DNA of 64,000 nt from Ferruginibacter sp. Its GTDB lineage: Bacteria > Bacteroidota > Bacteroidia > Chitinophagales > Chitinophagaceae. Positions within the stretch are counted from its first letter, which is position 1. Each line of letters opens with the position of its first letter. The notes under the pieces were generated by a model, which worked only from the letters and a program-made list of their open reading frames with translations, was not told where the DNA came from and ran no database searches. The position numbers and the translations under genes are program-made. Location of the stretch: contig JABFRP010000002.1 of NCBI GenBank assembly GCA_013141115.1, positions 1,228,647 to 1,292,646 on the forward strand, given 5' to 3'. Below are positions 44,594 through 52,699 of the stretch, one piece after another.

Positions 44594-45900
44594 GAGAATA
44601 AAGAGTTTTGTTCAGAACTAAAGGTCTTTTTAATCTCCTTATACCGAGAATTCATTTCTTGTTCAACTTCTTCTGTTACTCTACCAAACAGTTCTCTTGA
44701 ATGTTGTATAATCTCTTGTTTGAATGAATTTACATTTTGTAGGATTGCAGTGGTGGTAGCACTAAATGGTTTTGATGTAGCCCCGTCAATCATTAATTTT
44801 AAGTACATTGAATATCTCGGAAGATTAATCAAATCTTCTTCGTTGAAGGTGGGGTGTACTTCTTGTACCAGGTGTTTGGCATCTTCAGCTCCTACACGAA
44901 ATATAATCATGGTGCCGACATTCCCAAATATGGCATAGCGTATTTTCTCATTCACCTGTTCTATGTATTGATGTGCAAGGAACAATGATAACCGATATTT
45001 CCTGGCCTCTGCCAAAATATCAATAAAGGCCATTGATACAAATGAATGCATCTCGTCTACATACAGATAAAACGGAATTCGGTATTGTTCTTCTTGTGAT
45101 GCCCTTGCCATTGCTGCGAGTTGTATGGCATTAACCAGCATGCTGCCGAGAATAGTGCTGGCATCTTCTCCTAATTTCCCTTTTGACAAATTGCAGATAA
45201 GTATCTTCTGATTATCCATTACCTCTTGTATCATAAAACTACTTCTTGATTGTCCTATAACATTTCTTAGCAGTGTGATAGCAACGAATAGCCCCGCCTT
45301 GTTTAGTATCGGGCTAATGGCCTCTGCTTTTAATTGCGGTGGGTATTTATCAAATTCATTGTACCAAAATGAAAGCAAGTATTGGTCACTACAGTATGAT
45401 AAAATCCTTCTCCTAAAATCATAGTTAGTGAGAAGGGGCTGAATATCTAATAAAGTTGCATCAGGATAGCTACATAGGGTTAGCAGCACATAGCGTAAAA
45501 TATATTCCAATCGTGGTCCCCAGAAATCTATCCATATCTTTTTAAAGGTTGCTATTAATCCAGATACCACTAAATGAGTTTGATCTTGCGGTATATTATC
45601 TAACGGATTAAAAGCAATGACATACTGCTCATCTGCCGGATTAAAATATATGACATCATTCATCCTCTCTTTGGGAATATGGTCTAATATCTTTTCTGCT
45701 ATATCTCCATGCGGATCAATTAGGCACAATCCATTACCCCGCTGTATATCCGAAATAGCCATGTTTAATAACAAGGTACTTTTTCCTGTGCCGGTTTTTC
45801 CAATCACATAGATATGGTTCATCCGGTCTGCATCTTTTATGCCGAAAGATTTTTTATCATTGCGAAAATTGGTGGTGCCGATAGGGGTGATGTCTGACAT
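44590..45900 (-). CDS. Second VirD4/HerA-like conjugative ATPase
   Basis: A 436-aa ATPase. The P-loop is YVIGKTGTGKSTLL (about 31-44), and the Walker B-type segment is FYLYVDEMHSF near residue 275. SLFLAHQYIEQV is the motif-III-like sensor of TraG/TraD C-terminal domains. Unlike the first coupling protein at 7911-9260 it has no N-terminal membrane helix. It may be a cytosolic coupling-type ATPase or a DNA-pumping HerA relative of the second element. It diverges from the recombinase gene at 46013. Confidence 0.85.
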   Translation of the reverse strand: MSDITPIGTTNFRNDKKSFGIKDADRMNHIYVIGKTGTGKSTLLLNMAISDIQRGNGLCLIDPHGDIAEKILDHIPKERMNDVIYFNPADEQYVIAFNPLDNIPQDQTHLVVSGLIATFKKIWIDFWGPRLEYILRYVLLTLCSYPDATLLDIQPLLTNYDFRRRILSYCSDQYLLSFWYNEFDKYPPQLKAEAISPILNKAGLFVAITLLRNVIGQSRSSFMIQEVMDNQKILICNLSKGKLGEDASTILGSMLVNAIQLAAMARASQEEQYRIPFYLYVDEMHSFVSMAFIDILAEARKYRLSLFLAHQYIEQVNEKIRYAIFGNVGTMIIFRVGAEDAKHLVQEVHPTFNEEDLINLPRYSMYLKLMIDGATSKPFSATTTAILQNVNSFKQEIIQHSRELFGRVTEEVEQEMNSRYKEIKKTFSSEQNSLFS

Positions 45901-46012
45901 CTAGTTATTGTAAAGAAGTGAATGCAGATTTGTAAGGCAGGGTTTTATGTGTGTTAGGCATATTTCCCTCTCCTTACATAATGATTTATTCTTTGTGATA
46001 CTTGAATCACTT

Positions 46013-46948
46013 ATGCGAAAAAACATCCAGCAACTCTTCGAAGAATTTATGTATGAATGTGAGTTTGCAAGAAAAGTGAAACCCAAAACACTTTTGGCAT
46101 ATTCGAATACCTTTCAATTATTTATTAGAATCATACCTGATTGCTCTTTAGATAATCTCACACAAGAAACTATTGTTCGCTTTTTTAAAGTTTTGCAGGA
46201 AAGAAAACGAATTGTAGGGAGAGGTAGCATTAAAGTCGGCATTAAAAAATCTACGGTTGCAACTTATTGGATTAAACTAAATGCTTTTTTTGAATGGCTG
46301 ACTGTACGAAAACATATTACAAGCAACCCTTTCTCTACAATGCGGTTTCCTTCACCCGAATACGTGGATAAAAAGTTTCTTAAGAAAGAAGATATTGAAA
46401 AGATCATAACAGGTATTCATTCGCTTCACAATAATAATATTCTCGCTTTGAAACGAAACCTGGTTATATTTTATATACTGCTGTTTTGTGGTCTTCGCAG
46501 AGAAGAATTATTATCATTACAGGTTCGAGATATAGATTTTGCCAGAAAGACCCTTACAGTGCGTGGTGAAACTTCTAAATCCGGGAGGTCAAGGGATATT
46601 CCACTTCATTCAACAGTATTGATGCATTTAAAGGATTATTTCGACTCAAGAAGAACATACACAACACCCTATTTAATTGTGTCAACCTTACAAGATGAAA
46701 AGCTTACGGATTTTGGCTTAAAACATTTAATTGATAAACTCAAACTTCAAACGGGGGTTGAATTCCATGTACACCAGCTTCGTCACACTTTTGCAGTAAA
46801 TTTTCTCAAAACCAGTAATAATATTTTGAAATTAAAACAACTCATGGGACATAAAGATATTTCCATAACTATGATCTATTTACGTTGTTTGCCAGTCAGC
46901 GAATTTCGTGGTGATATTGAAAATATGAACATTGATAGTTTGATCTAA
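46013..46948 (+). CDS. Tyrosine recombinase, XerD-like (second)
   Basis: A 311-aa recombinase with an N-terminal SAM-like core-binding domain (about 1-105) and a complete catalytic domain. The first Arg is in CGLRREELL, then HQLRHTF (H-x-x-R), LMGHKDI (second His) and the nucleophile in MIYLRC. ATG 46013 is chosen over the longer frame from 45947, as the SAM-like domain starts there. It lies upstream of another recombinase in the same direction, with a tRNA-Lys fragment between. Its target is unknown. Confidence 0.88.
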   Translation: MRKNIQQLFEEFMYECEFARKVKPKTLLAYSNTFQLFIRIIPDCSLDNLTQETIVRFFKVLQERKRIVGRGSIKVGIKKSTVATYWIKLNAFFEWLTVRKHITSNPFSTMRFPSPEYVDKKFLKKEDIEKIITGIHSLHNNNILALKRNLVIFYILLFCGLRREELLSLQVRDIDFARKTLTVRGETSKSGRSRDIPLHSTVLMHLKDYFDSRRTYTTPYLIVSTLQDEKLTDFGLKHLIDKLKLQTGVEFHVHQLRHTFAVNFLKTSNNILKLKQLMGHKDISITMIYLRCLPVSEFRGDIENMNIDSLI

Positions 46949-47085
46949 TCGATTTATACTTCTCAATAAGCCTGCATCTTTACCAAATTAATATACTTTT
47001 TCTCTTTCTACTCAGTCATTTTTTATAAAAAATTCTGACTGGAGGTGGTCCAGCAAAGCTGGTCGTCATTTACACCTAAAATCCT

Positions 47086-47180
47086 GAAAAACCCTTTATT
47101 TGTGCGCTTAGCAGGATTCGAACCTGCGACCGTCTCCTTAAGAGATAAGTGCTCAAATAGGATTTTCAGAAAACCCTTAT
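47086..47180 (+). repeat. Imperfect direct repeats flanking the tRNA-Lys fragment
   Basis: GAAAAACCCTTTAT (47086-47099) and GAAAACCCTTAT (47169-47180) are near-identical, in the same orientation, one on each side of the 43-bp tRNA fragment. They could be arm-type integrase sites of the second element, like those at 4554-4575 and 52700-52721. This is inference. Confidence 0.4.
47102..47144 (-). other. 3' fragment of a tRNA-Lys(CTT) gene: relic attachment site
   Basis: On the minus strand the 43 bp read as the 3' part of a tRNA: anticodon loop CTCTTAA (anticodon CTT), 3' anticodon stem GGAGA, variable loop CGGTC, T-arm GCAGG-TTCGAAT-CCTGC, acceptor TAAGCGC then AC. The 5' anticodon stem that should precede does not match, and no 5' half is present. 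It begins at the anticodon loop just as the attL core at 4407-4451 does, and lies 122 bp before a recombinase gene in the same relative orientation. Confidence 0.85.
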
Positions 47181-47266
47181 AAAATAATGGTAATTCTGGA
47201 AAACTGATGGTTTTAGAGTCACCTCTACTGTAGAGCAGGCCCAGGGGAAAGGTACAATCACGCCCT

Positions 47267-48157
47267 ATGGAAATACAAATAATCGCCAAAGAATTTTACG
47301 AGCACTCATTATATTTTAAAGGTTTCTCCAAAGAGACCATAAAACGGTACAAATACACTGTTGACCTCTATTGCAAGATTATGGAGGTTCAACTAATAGA
47401 GCAAGTTACTCAACAGAATGTGAGAGCGTTGTTCTTTCATGGAAGGACAGTAAGACAATGGTCTCCAAATACAGCTATTATTTTCCACAAGTCACTCCAC
47501 GTATTCTTCACTTGGTGTATTTCTAAGCACTATATGGACTTTAATCCAATTGATGACATAGAGAGACCAAAATTACAGCAGAAGCTTCCTAAGAAGCTTA
47601 CCAAACAGGATGCTCACCGCTTACTCGAAATAGTCTACAACTACCCCTATACAAATAGATTTCTCAGATACCGCAATCATGCCATCTTTGCTACTTTTAT
47701 GTTTGCTGGCTTAAGAAAGAGCGAACTTCTAAATCTGAAGTATGCAGATGTGGATATAGAAAACTTAACCATATTTGTGAACCAAGGAAAGGGGTCAAAG
47801 GATAGATTTATTCCGATGTCTCAAACATTGGCTAAAAGTTTGCGAAATTATGTAGAAGAGCGAAAGCGCTGCAAAAAGACATGCCCGGAATTTTTCACTT
47901 CACAAGTACAAAATACAGGACTAACTCAATTTGGACTGAAACATTTTGTTGATAAAGTACAAACCGTATTCGGAACTCGGTTCAGTGTACATAAATTGAG
48001 ACATACGTTTGCAACACTTATGCTTGAAGGAGGATGTGATATCTATTCCCTATCAAAAATGATGGGGCATAGCGACATTAAGACTACTACCATCTATCTG
48101 TATGCAAGTGCAGATCATTTAAGAAGTCAGATGTTGAAGCATCCGATGAATGAGTAA
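47267..48157 (+). CDS. Tyrosine recombinase, XerD-like (third), next to the tRNA-Lys fragment
   Basis: A 296-aa recombinase: SAM-like N-terminal domain (about 1-95) and an intact catalytic domain. The first Arg is in AGLRKSELL, then HKLRHTF, MMGHSDI and the Tyr segment TTIYLYAS. It stands 122 bp after a tRNA-Lys 3' fragment in the same layout as the element's left end (core, about 160 bp, integrase). The simplest reading is that it is the integrase of a second element that targets tRNA-Lys(CTT). Confidence 0.88.
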   Translation: MEIQIIAKEFYEHSLYFKGFSKETIKRYKYTVDLYCKIMEVQLIEQVTQQNVRALFFHGRTVRQWSPNTAIIFHKSLHVFFTWCISKHYMDFNPIDDIERPKLQQKLPKKLTKQDAHRLLEIVYNYPYTNRFLRYRNHAIFATFMFAGLRKSELLNLKYADVDIENLTIFVNQGKGSKDRFIPMSQTLAKSLRNYVEERKRCKKTCPEFFTSQVQNTGLTQFGLKHFVDKVQTVFGTRFSVHKLRHTFATLMLEGGCDIYSLSKMMGHSDIKTTTIYLYASADHLRSQMLKHPMNE

Positions 48158-48252
48158 AGCCAAAAACACATATGGGGTTAATTGTTATAATTTATTAAAG
48201 CATAAGTAATCCTCACTTTATATGCGTTGATGAAGCACTCATCTTGCTTGGA

Positions 48253-48459
48253 TTACCATGTCTGACAATTACAGTGGTAATTACAACTACAAGTATATTC
48301 ACAGCTACAATGTTTACAACTGTAATCTTCACATGTGCAACGATCTGTAAAGGTTCTTTCTGAATTCCTTTTATTTACATCTTTCGACTTTTTGATTTTA
48401 ATGATTAGAGGCTTTATATAATCAGTCCCTAGTTCATTAGGCAGTTTAAAATTTTTCAT
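48253..48459 (-). CDS. Cys-rich RiPP precursor peptide (68 aa)
   Basis: A 68-aa peptide with a Lys-rich leader without Cys (residues 1-40) and a core of 28 residues with nine Cys (41, 43, 48, 51, 53, 57, 59, 63, 65). The core is built of repeated C-x-C-x3 units (CSCEYT, CSCNYH, CNCQTW) after CTCEDYSCKH, with an aromatic residue in each unit. It begins 7 nt after the ParB-like gene, which overlaps the radical SAM gene. A cysteine-rich peptide next to a SPASM radical SAM enzyme is the classic sign of thioether or related cross-linking. No GG leader cleavage site is evident, and neither protease nor exporter is nearby. I do not recognise the family; the CXXX-repeat peptides of Bacteroidota are the nearest I recall, but the spacing differs. 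Confidence 0.8.
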   Translation of the reverse strand: MKNFKLPNELGTDYIKPLIIKIKKSKDVNKRNSERTFTDRCTCEDYSCKHCSCEYTCSCNYHCNCQTW

Positions 48460-48466
48460 ACAAATG

Positions 48467-48916
48467 CTATTTATATGTCAACAATATCGTTTCCGGAATA
48501 ATGTATGCTTTTATAAACTTTAGTCGAAGTAAATACGCCTTTTTAACCCGATGAAGTCCATCGATTACTTTATAAACGCTTTCATTTTTATTTTTTGCAA
48601 CAATTATGGGGTAACTCAGACTCACGTCTATAATAATACTCATGTGTATTTTTTCATGCTCCCGAATACTTTTTTTAGATAAATTTTTATAAAGACACTC
48701 CCAATCAACACAACCATATATAAATTTGACATCAATTAATTCTTCCTTGCAATTGTTCTGGGCAAACCTGATTAAACTATCAATTCGACCGTGTATTGTC
48801 TTATCATTAAAGGTCATTTTGAAATCCTTTTTCAAAGGATCTCGTGTAAATTTCGGTTTTGAGAAGAAAAATTTTACACGAAAGAAATAATATTTAAAAA
48901 GGTTATCTTTTAGCAT
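48467..48916 (-). CDS. ParB/sulfiredoxin-fold protein in the Cys-rich peptide cluster
   Basis: A 149-aa protein. The C-terminal half has the ParB/Srx pattern YPIIVAKNKN, then YKVIDGLHRVKKAYLLRLKF with the D-G-x-H-R nucleotide-binding box. The N-terminal half (GRIDSLIRFAQNN, YGCVDWECL) is unassigned. Members of this fold include ATP-dependent serine kinases and sulfiredoxin, so a second modification, phosphorylation of a precursor, or a regulatory role is possible. Its start overlaps the radical SAM stop by 7 nt, and the precursor gene follows after 7 nt. It is thus tightly built into the cluster. Confidence 0.7.
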   Translation of the reverse strand: MLKDNLFKYYFFRVKFFFSKPKFTRDPLKKDFKMTFNDKTIHGRIDSLIRFAQNNCKEELIDVKFIYGCVDWECLYKNLSKKSIREHEKIHMSIIIDVSLSYPIIVAKNKNESVYKVIDGLHRVKKAYLLRLKFIKAYIIPETILLTYK

Positions 48917-50220
48917 ATTGAATCTTTAATTATCTCTTCGGTCAACGCAGTGGTTATTTTGCATCTTTTATTATTGCTGGTATCAAACATATCTCCTGTG
49001 CTTTTCAATACTTTTGCCAAACAGTCACCTGAGCAACTGAATTTACAAAAACAATTATCACAACTCTTCATACCTGTTACCCTTCGTGATTTAAGAAAAT
49101 CAATTTTGCTCTGATCAAATTGAAATTTGGCATTTATTTCATCATATTTGCCAATAAAAAATGGAGCGTTATCATTATCATCTAGTCTGCATGCCTCTAA
49201 ACAAGTTGTAACGAATGAATCGGGAGTAATAAAGAAATTGTCTCCAGCAGCACCACAGAATTTATCTGATATAGTATTTATTCCAATACCCGAATATGTT
49301 ATTTTAACGCCATTTTTTTTCGCTACTTTCTCTGCCTTACTGTAATTAGCAATAAATTCTTCTTCTGAAGGTGCTTCAATTTTAGAGGTTTTACACCTTC
49401 CACATTCAAAAAGAGGTTCTAAGTGAAAATTATTTTGCTTACTTATTTTACAAAAATGTTCAACAATCTCATCCATTCTATTTACACTATACTTTGTGAT
49501 GGTTGCACGTATCCCGTAGCTAATGTTGTTTTGTTCAAATAAATTAATTGTATTCAGAGTATGGGTATATGAATCTTTATTATGTCCCCTTTTTGGTCTC
49601 TGATAATTTTGAATATCGGGAGGCCCGTCAAGGGAAATACTTATTCTTGAAAAATTGGTTTTTAGCCAGGCAATATTAAACCTCTCAATATCTACGCCAT
49701 TTGTTACAGCAGAAAATTGGCAATTCAAACCAGCTTTTGATGCTTTTTGTTTGGTAAACTCTATAACCTTTTCAATAAAGTGTTTATTGGCATATAGAAG
49801 TGGCTCCCCTCCTCCATGAAACCCTATGCTGATATGCTTTTTGGTTAATTCTAAGGCATTCTTAATAATAAATTCGATGGCTATTATTGCTGTATTTATG
49901 CTGATTTTATTTGTAACAAAATCACCTCCATTAGAATAACAATAAATGCACTCTAAATTGCAAATAAAGGATGGTAAAAAGGTGACATCTGTGGGTTTAT
50001 ATAACGTATCTTTAAAAGGATAAACAGAACTTTCAAATACACCAATCTCTTTCAATTTTTGAACAATTTCATTATTAGGATCAACGTTTTCTCCCTTATC
50101 AATTGCGTTTAACAATTTAATTGTATCAGAGTTTACAACTGCAGAAGTAGATTTTAATGGCAGGTATAAAATATAGTTTTCTTCATTTTTTAAAATAAAT
50201 AGGTCATCATTTATTTTCAT
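48910..50220 (-). CDS. Radical SAM/SPASM peptide maturase
   Basis: A 436-aa enzyme. Residues about 1-62 form a small domain resembling a PqqD-like peptide-recognition element (ILYLPLKSTSAVVNSDTIKL). The radical SAM cluster motif is C87-x3-C91-x2-C94 (CNLECIYC), followed by the GGEP-type motif FHGGGEP and SISLDGP. The C-terminal SPASM region has Cys-rich segments (DKFCGAAGD, TTCLEACR, KSCDNCFCKFSCSGDC, NKRCK) for auxiliary Fe-S clusters. It most likely installs cross-links in the Cys-rich peptide encoded two genes downstream. An XRE gene diverges upstream, with an inverted repeat between. Confidence 0.88.
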   Translation of the reverse strand: MKINDDLFILKNEENYILYLPLKSTSAVVNSDTIKLLNAIDKGENVDPNNEIVQKLKEIGVFESSVYPFKDTLYKPTDVTFLPSFICNLECIYCYSNGGDFVTNKISINTAIIAIEFIIKNALELTKKHISIGFHGGGEPLLYANKHFIEKVIEFTKQKASKAGLNCQFSAVTNGVDIERFNIAWLKTNFSRISISLDGPPDIQNYQRPKRGHNKDSYTHTLNTINLFEQNNISYGIRATITKYSVNRMDEIVEHFCKISKQNNFHLEPLFECGRCKTSKIEAPSEEEFIANYSKAEKVAKKNGVKITYSGIGINTISDKFCGAAGDNFFITPDSFVTTCLEACRLDDNDNAPFFIGKYDEINAKFQFDQSKIDFLKSRRVTGMKSCDNCFCKFSCSGDCLAKVLKSTGDMFDTSNNKRCKITTALTEEIIKDSIC

Positions 50221-50248
50221 AACTTTATTTATTTAGTCTAGGAAGTTA

Positions 50249-50276
50249 TATCATATATGATTTTAAAAATATGATA
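50249..50276. promoter_or_regulatory. Operator candidate between the radical SAM and XRE genes
   Basis: TATCATAT (50249-50256) and ATATGATA (50269-50276) form a perfect 8-bp inverted repeat 12 bp apart. The left half overlaps a second palindrome, ATCATATATGAT (50250-50261). The site lies 29 bp upstream of the radical SAM start in the divergent intergenic region, so the XRE protein is its natural binder. Confidence 0.55.
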
Positions 50277-50365
50277 TTGATCATCCTGGGTTATCCACAG
50301 ATTTGTGGCTAATAAGCCAGTTTCCCTCCCCTTACTTATTTCTCTTTCTTGTCTACACTGAATAC

Positions 50366-50638
50366 ATGGAGAAAGGTCGATATCCAAACAAATTAAAATT
50401 GTTCCGACACAGCAAGGGGTATTCCCGAAAGAAAGTTGCCCGTATGGTTGGGCTGGCTGATCCCAGTCAACTCTCTAAATGGGAGCGGGGTGTTGTTCTT
50501 CCCAATCTCTTGCAGGTGTTCTATCTTGCCCGGATATATCAAACCCACCCTATTGAATTATTTGATGATCTCTGGAAGCAAGTAGGTTCTGAATGTAATT
50601 TGTTGGCTCAGCATACAGAGCCTGATATTAATAACTAA
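50366..50638 (+). CDS. XRE-family regulator, divergent from the peptide cluster
   Basis: A 90-aa Cro/CI-type HTH protein (KLFRHSKGYSRKKVARMVGL, then PSQLSKWERGVVLPNLLQVF, YLARIYQTHPIELF). ATG 50366 is chosen over the frame from 50303, as the HTH domain begins right there. It is followed by a terminator at 50695-50718. It may control the RiPP-like operon, itself, or the genes to the right leading to ardC. Confidence 0.85.
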   Translation: MEKGRYPNKLKLFRHSKGYSRKKVARMVGLADPSQLSKWERGVVLPNLLQVFYLARIYQTHPIELFDDLWKQVGSECNLLAQHTEPDINN

Positions 50639-50694
50639 TCCTTTTCCGCATGAATACATAATTGTCAGCGATGTTCGTAAAAGACATCTATCTG

Positions 50695-50722
50695 AAAAGG
50701 ACATTTCGGTGTCCTTTTCTTT
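50695..50722 (+). terminator. Terminator of the XRE gene
   Basis: AAAAGGACA (50695-50703) pairs with TGTCCTTTT (50710-50718) around a 6-nt loop and runs on into CTTTTCCC. Confidence 0.7.
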
Positions 50723-50888
50723 TCCCTTAGTTGTACCTGGTTAGTTATTTATTTGTGGTTTTGAAAAAATGAAAATCGCCTATAAAAAACGAACGATAAC
50801 GAATGATAAAAAGAGCGATCGTTATATACCGATTCAATTAATAAGGAACTTATCAAGTACTTTAAATTAATAAAGAGTTATTGCATCT

Positions 50889-51128
50889 ATGCAACAAGAT
50901 TATGACCCCTATGAAATAAAACTGGCCAATGAAATTGCTGATACTCTCAAAGACCGGGACTCCATTACCCTTCACCTACAGTATGTACGGAAATATAAAG
51001 AAGAGTTCCTTCGGAAGATATTGGCTAAAGTAATGGCAATGGATGAAAGTAAAATCAGGAAAAACCGTGCAGCCCTGTATACCTTCCTTATCAACCAGAG
51101 CTCCAAATATGGTGACGCTGGGCATTAG
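50889..51128 (+). CDS. Hypothetical protein (79 aa) overlapping the RuvC-fold gene
   Basis: A helical, charged 79-aa protein (DPYEIKLANEIADTLKDRDS, LQYVRKYKEEFLRKILAKVM). It overlaps the next gene by 20 nt in a different frame, which suggests coupled translation. Similar small proteins appear beside RuvC-like and ArdC genes in Bacteroidota elements; the family has no function I know. Confidence 0.6.
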   Translation: MQQDYDPYEIKLANEIADTLKDRDSITLHLQYVRKYKEEFLRKILAKVMAMDESKIRKNRAALYTFLINQSSKYGDAGH

Positions 51129-51573
51129 TACGAACACACGGCTCCTTGGGTTAGCGGTTATCAAACAGAACAGTTTAGTAGATTACTCAATTCATCTGCA
51201 TAAATCGTCCTGGTCGCCGTCGAAAGCAGACTTGATACTCACCAGCCTGGAGCCGTGTGTACGGCAATACTGTATTACCAGAGTTATTTTGTCAATCCCT
51301 TATGCCCATCATCAAACAGAAGCCTTCAGGCAGCTTATCTACTATATCCGTGCATTCTTTGAAGCAAAAGGTATCCCAGTATTTGCTGAAACACCGGAAG
51401 CGTTCTATCCGCTATACTCGCCGGGACAAAAGAAAACCAAAAAAGTGCTTATGAAATCACTAACACAGCAGTTTCCCCAGTTATCATACTGGTATAAAAA
51501 AGAAATGCGTAACAAAAGCAAGTATTATATCAAACTCTTTGAAGCGGTGGCGGTGGCAATGCTATACAAATAG
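51109..51573 (+). CDS. RuvC/RNase H-fold protein of mobile elements
   Basis: A 154-aa protein. The start MVTLGISTNTRLLGLAVIKQ has the first-strand pattern of RuvC-type RNase H folds with Ser where the catalytic Asp is expected. Later strands VILSIPYAHHQTE and GIPVFAETPEAFYPLY fit the fold, and the C-terminus is Lys-rich. The missing acid suggests that it may bind rather than cut branched DNA. ATG 51109 is preferred to the frame from 51043, as the fold begins there. It precedes ardC by about 160 bp. Confidence 0.6.
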   Translation: MVTLGISTNTRLLGLAVIKQNSLVDYSIHLHKSSWSPSKADLILTSLEPCVRQYCITRVILSIPYAHHQTEAFRQLIYYIRAFFEAKGIPVFAETPEAFYPLYSPGQKKTKKVLMKSLTQQFPQLSYWYKKEMRNKSKYYIKLFEAVAVAMLYK

Positions 51574-51733
51574 AAACAGTGATAGTGTAAAAACAGGATT
51601 TATTAAAATAATCCTGTTTTTATTTTTTGCAGAATTATGTCTTACAGCCACAATTCCCTCCCTTATGTGCTTTGTGTTGTTCCGATACAATGAGAGAGAA
51701 TTATTTATTCTTTCACAATTAAATCATTGAATT

Positions 51734-52648
51734 ATGGATTCAAAAAACACTTCATCCACAAAGCTGGATGTGTATCAAATGGTCACAGACCGCATTATTG
51801 AATTACTGGAAGCTGGTACTGTTCCATGGCAAAAGCCATGGTCTGAAACTGGTGTTCCTATGAACATGATTAGTAAACGGCCATACCGGGGTATTAACCT
51901 TTGGCTGTTACTATCGCTTAACTATGAACGCAATTTGTTCCTGACCTGGGATCAACTCAAAAAGATTGGCGGTTCAGTCAATCAGGGGCAACATGGCCAC
52001 ATTGTTGTCTTCTGGAAACAGGTGAAGAAAATGCCTGAAGAATTAGATGATAAAGGCAAACCGAAAGTAATGCCAATGCTTCGGTATTACAAAGTCTTCA
52101 ATGTTGAACAATGCCGGGATATTCCAAAGGATTTAATCCCTGAGTTTGTTAAGGTTGAAACTGATAGTATCCTGGAATGCGAAGCTATCATTAACAGCAT
52201 GCCTGGCTGCCCGGTGATAAAGCATAAGGAACAAAAAGCGTTCTATCATCTTATTGAGGATTATATCAACATGCCAAAGAAGAAAAGCTTTAAAATTCCT
52301 GAAAGCTATTATTCAACGCTTTTTCACGAGCTGGTACATAGTACCGGCACAGAAAAACGTTTGGGTAGAAAATCAATTGTTGATATGGCTGAGTTTGGTT
52401 CTGAACCTTACAGCATGGAAGAACTGATTGCTGAACTGGGTGCTTCTTATCTGAATTCCTATACTGGTATCCTGGACAAGCAGGTTGAAAACTCTGCTTC
52501 TTATATCTGTAGTTGGCTTGAAAAGTTTAAAAGTGATAAGCGCTTTATCATTAGTGCCAGTGGTCAGGCACAAAGAGCTGTTGATCTTATACTAAACAGG
52601 CAGGAAGTAGAATCAAAAGATGAAGTTGAAGAATCTATGGTCAGTTAG
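51734..52648 (+). CDS. ArdC-type antirestriction protein (ssDNA-binding plus zincin-like metallopeptidase)
   Basis: A 304-aa protein. The N-terminal DUF1738-type ssDNA-binding domain is at about 8-130 (ELLEAGTVPWQKPW, PYRGINLWLL, GGSVNQGQHGHIVVFWK). The C-terminal zincin-like peptidase domain has the HELVHSTG zinc motif near residue 198 and a downstream Glu-rich helix (EELIAELGASYLNS). ArdC proteins shield the incoming strand from restriction in the recipient. Its place at the right end of the element is common for such genes. Confidence 0.9.
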   Translation: MDSKNTSSTKLDVYQMVTDRIIELLEAGTVPWQKPWSETGVPMNMISKRPYRGINLWLLLSLNYERNLFLTWDQLKKIGGSVNQGQHGHIVVFWKQVKKMPEELDDKGKPKVMPMLRYYKVFNVEQCRDIPKDLIPEFVKVETDSILECEAIINSMPGCPVIKHKEQKAFYHLIEDYINMPKKKSFKIPESYYSTLFHELVHSTGTEKRLGRKSIVDMAEFGSEPYSMEELIAELGASYLNSYTGILDKQVENSASYICSWLEKFKSDKRFIISASGQAQRAVDLILNRQEVESKDEVEESMVS

Positions 52649-52654
52649 CATGGC

Positions 52655-52686
52655 AAAGCCTGTTTGCAATTGTGCAGCAGGCTTTT
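52655..52686 (+). terminator. Terminator of the ardC gene
   Basis: AAAGCCTG (52655-52662) pairs with CAGGCTTT (52678-52685), followed by more T. The loop contains TGCA words that may extend the stem. Confidence 0.7.
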
Positions 52687-52699
52687 TAGTGGACACATC

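Larger units (their letters stand above)
46949..47266. other. Intergenic region with a tRNA-Lys fragment and hairpins
   Basis: Besides the tRNA-Lys fragment and the A-rich direct repeats described separately, the minus strand carries GACCAGCTTTGCTGGACC and an adjacent CTGGA/TCCAG hairpin near 47040-47065. No open frame here is a gene; the one on the minus strand is a translation of the tRNA fragment. Confidence 0.55.

Noticed and set aside
47023-47289. Minus-strand frame of 88 codons
   Set aside because: It translates the tRNA-Lys fragment, whose T-arm gives the typical false motif AGSNPAKR.
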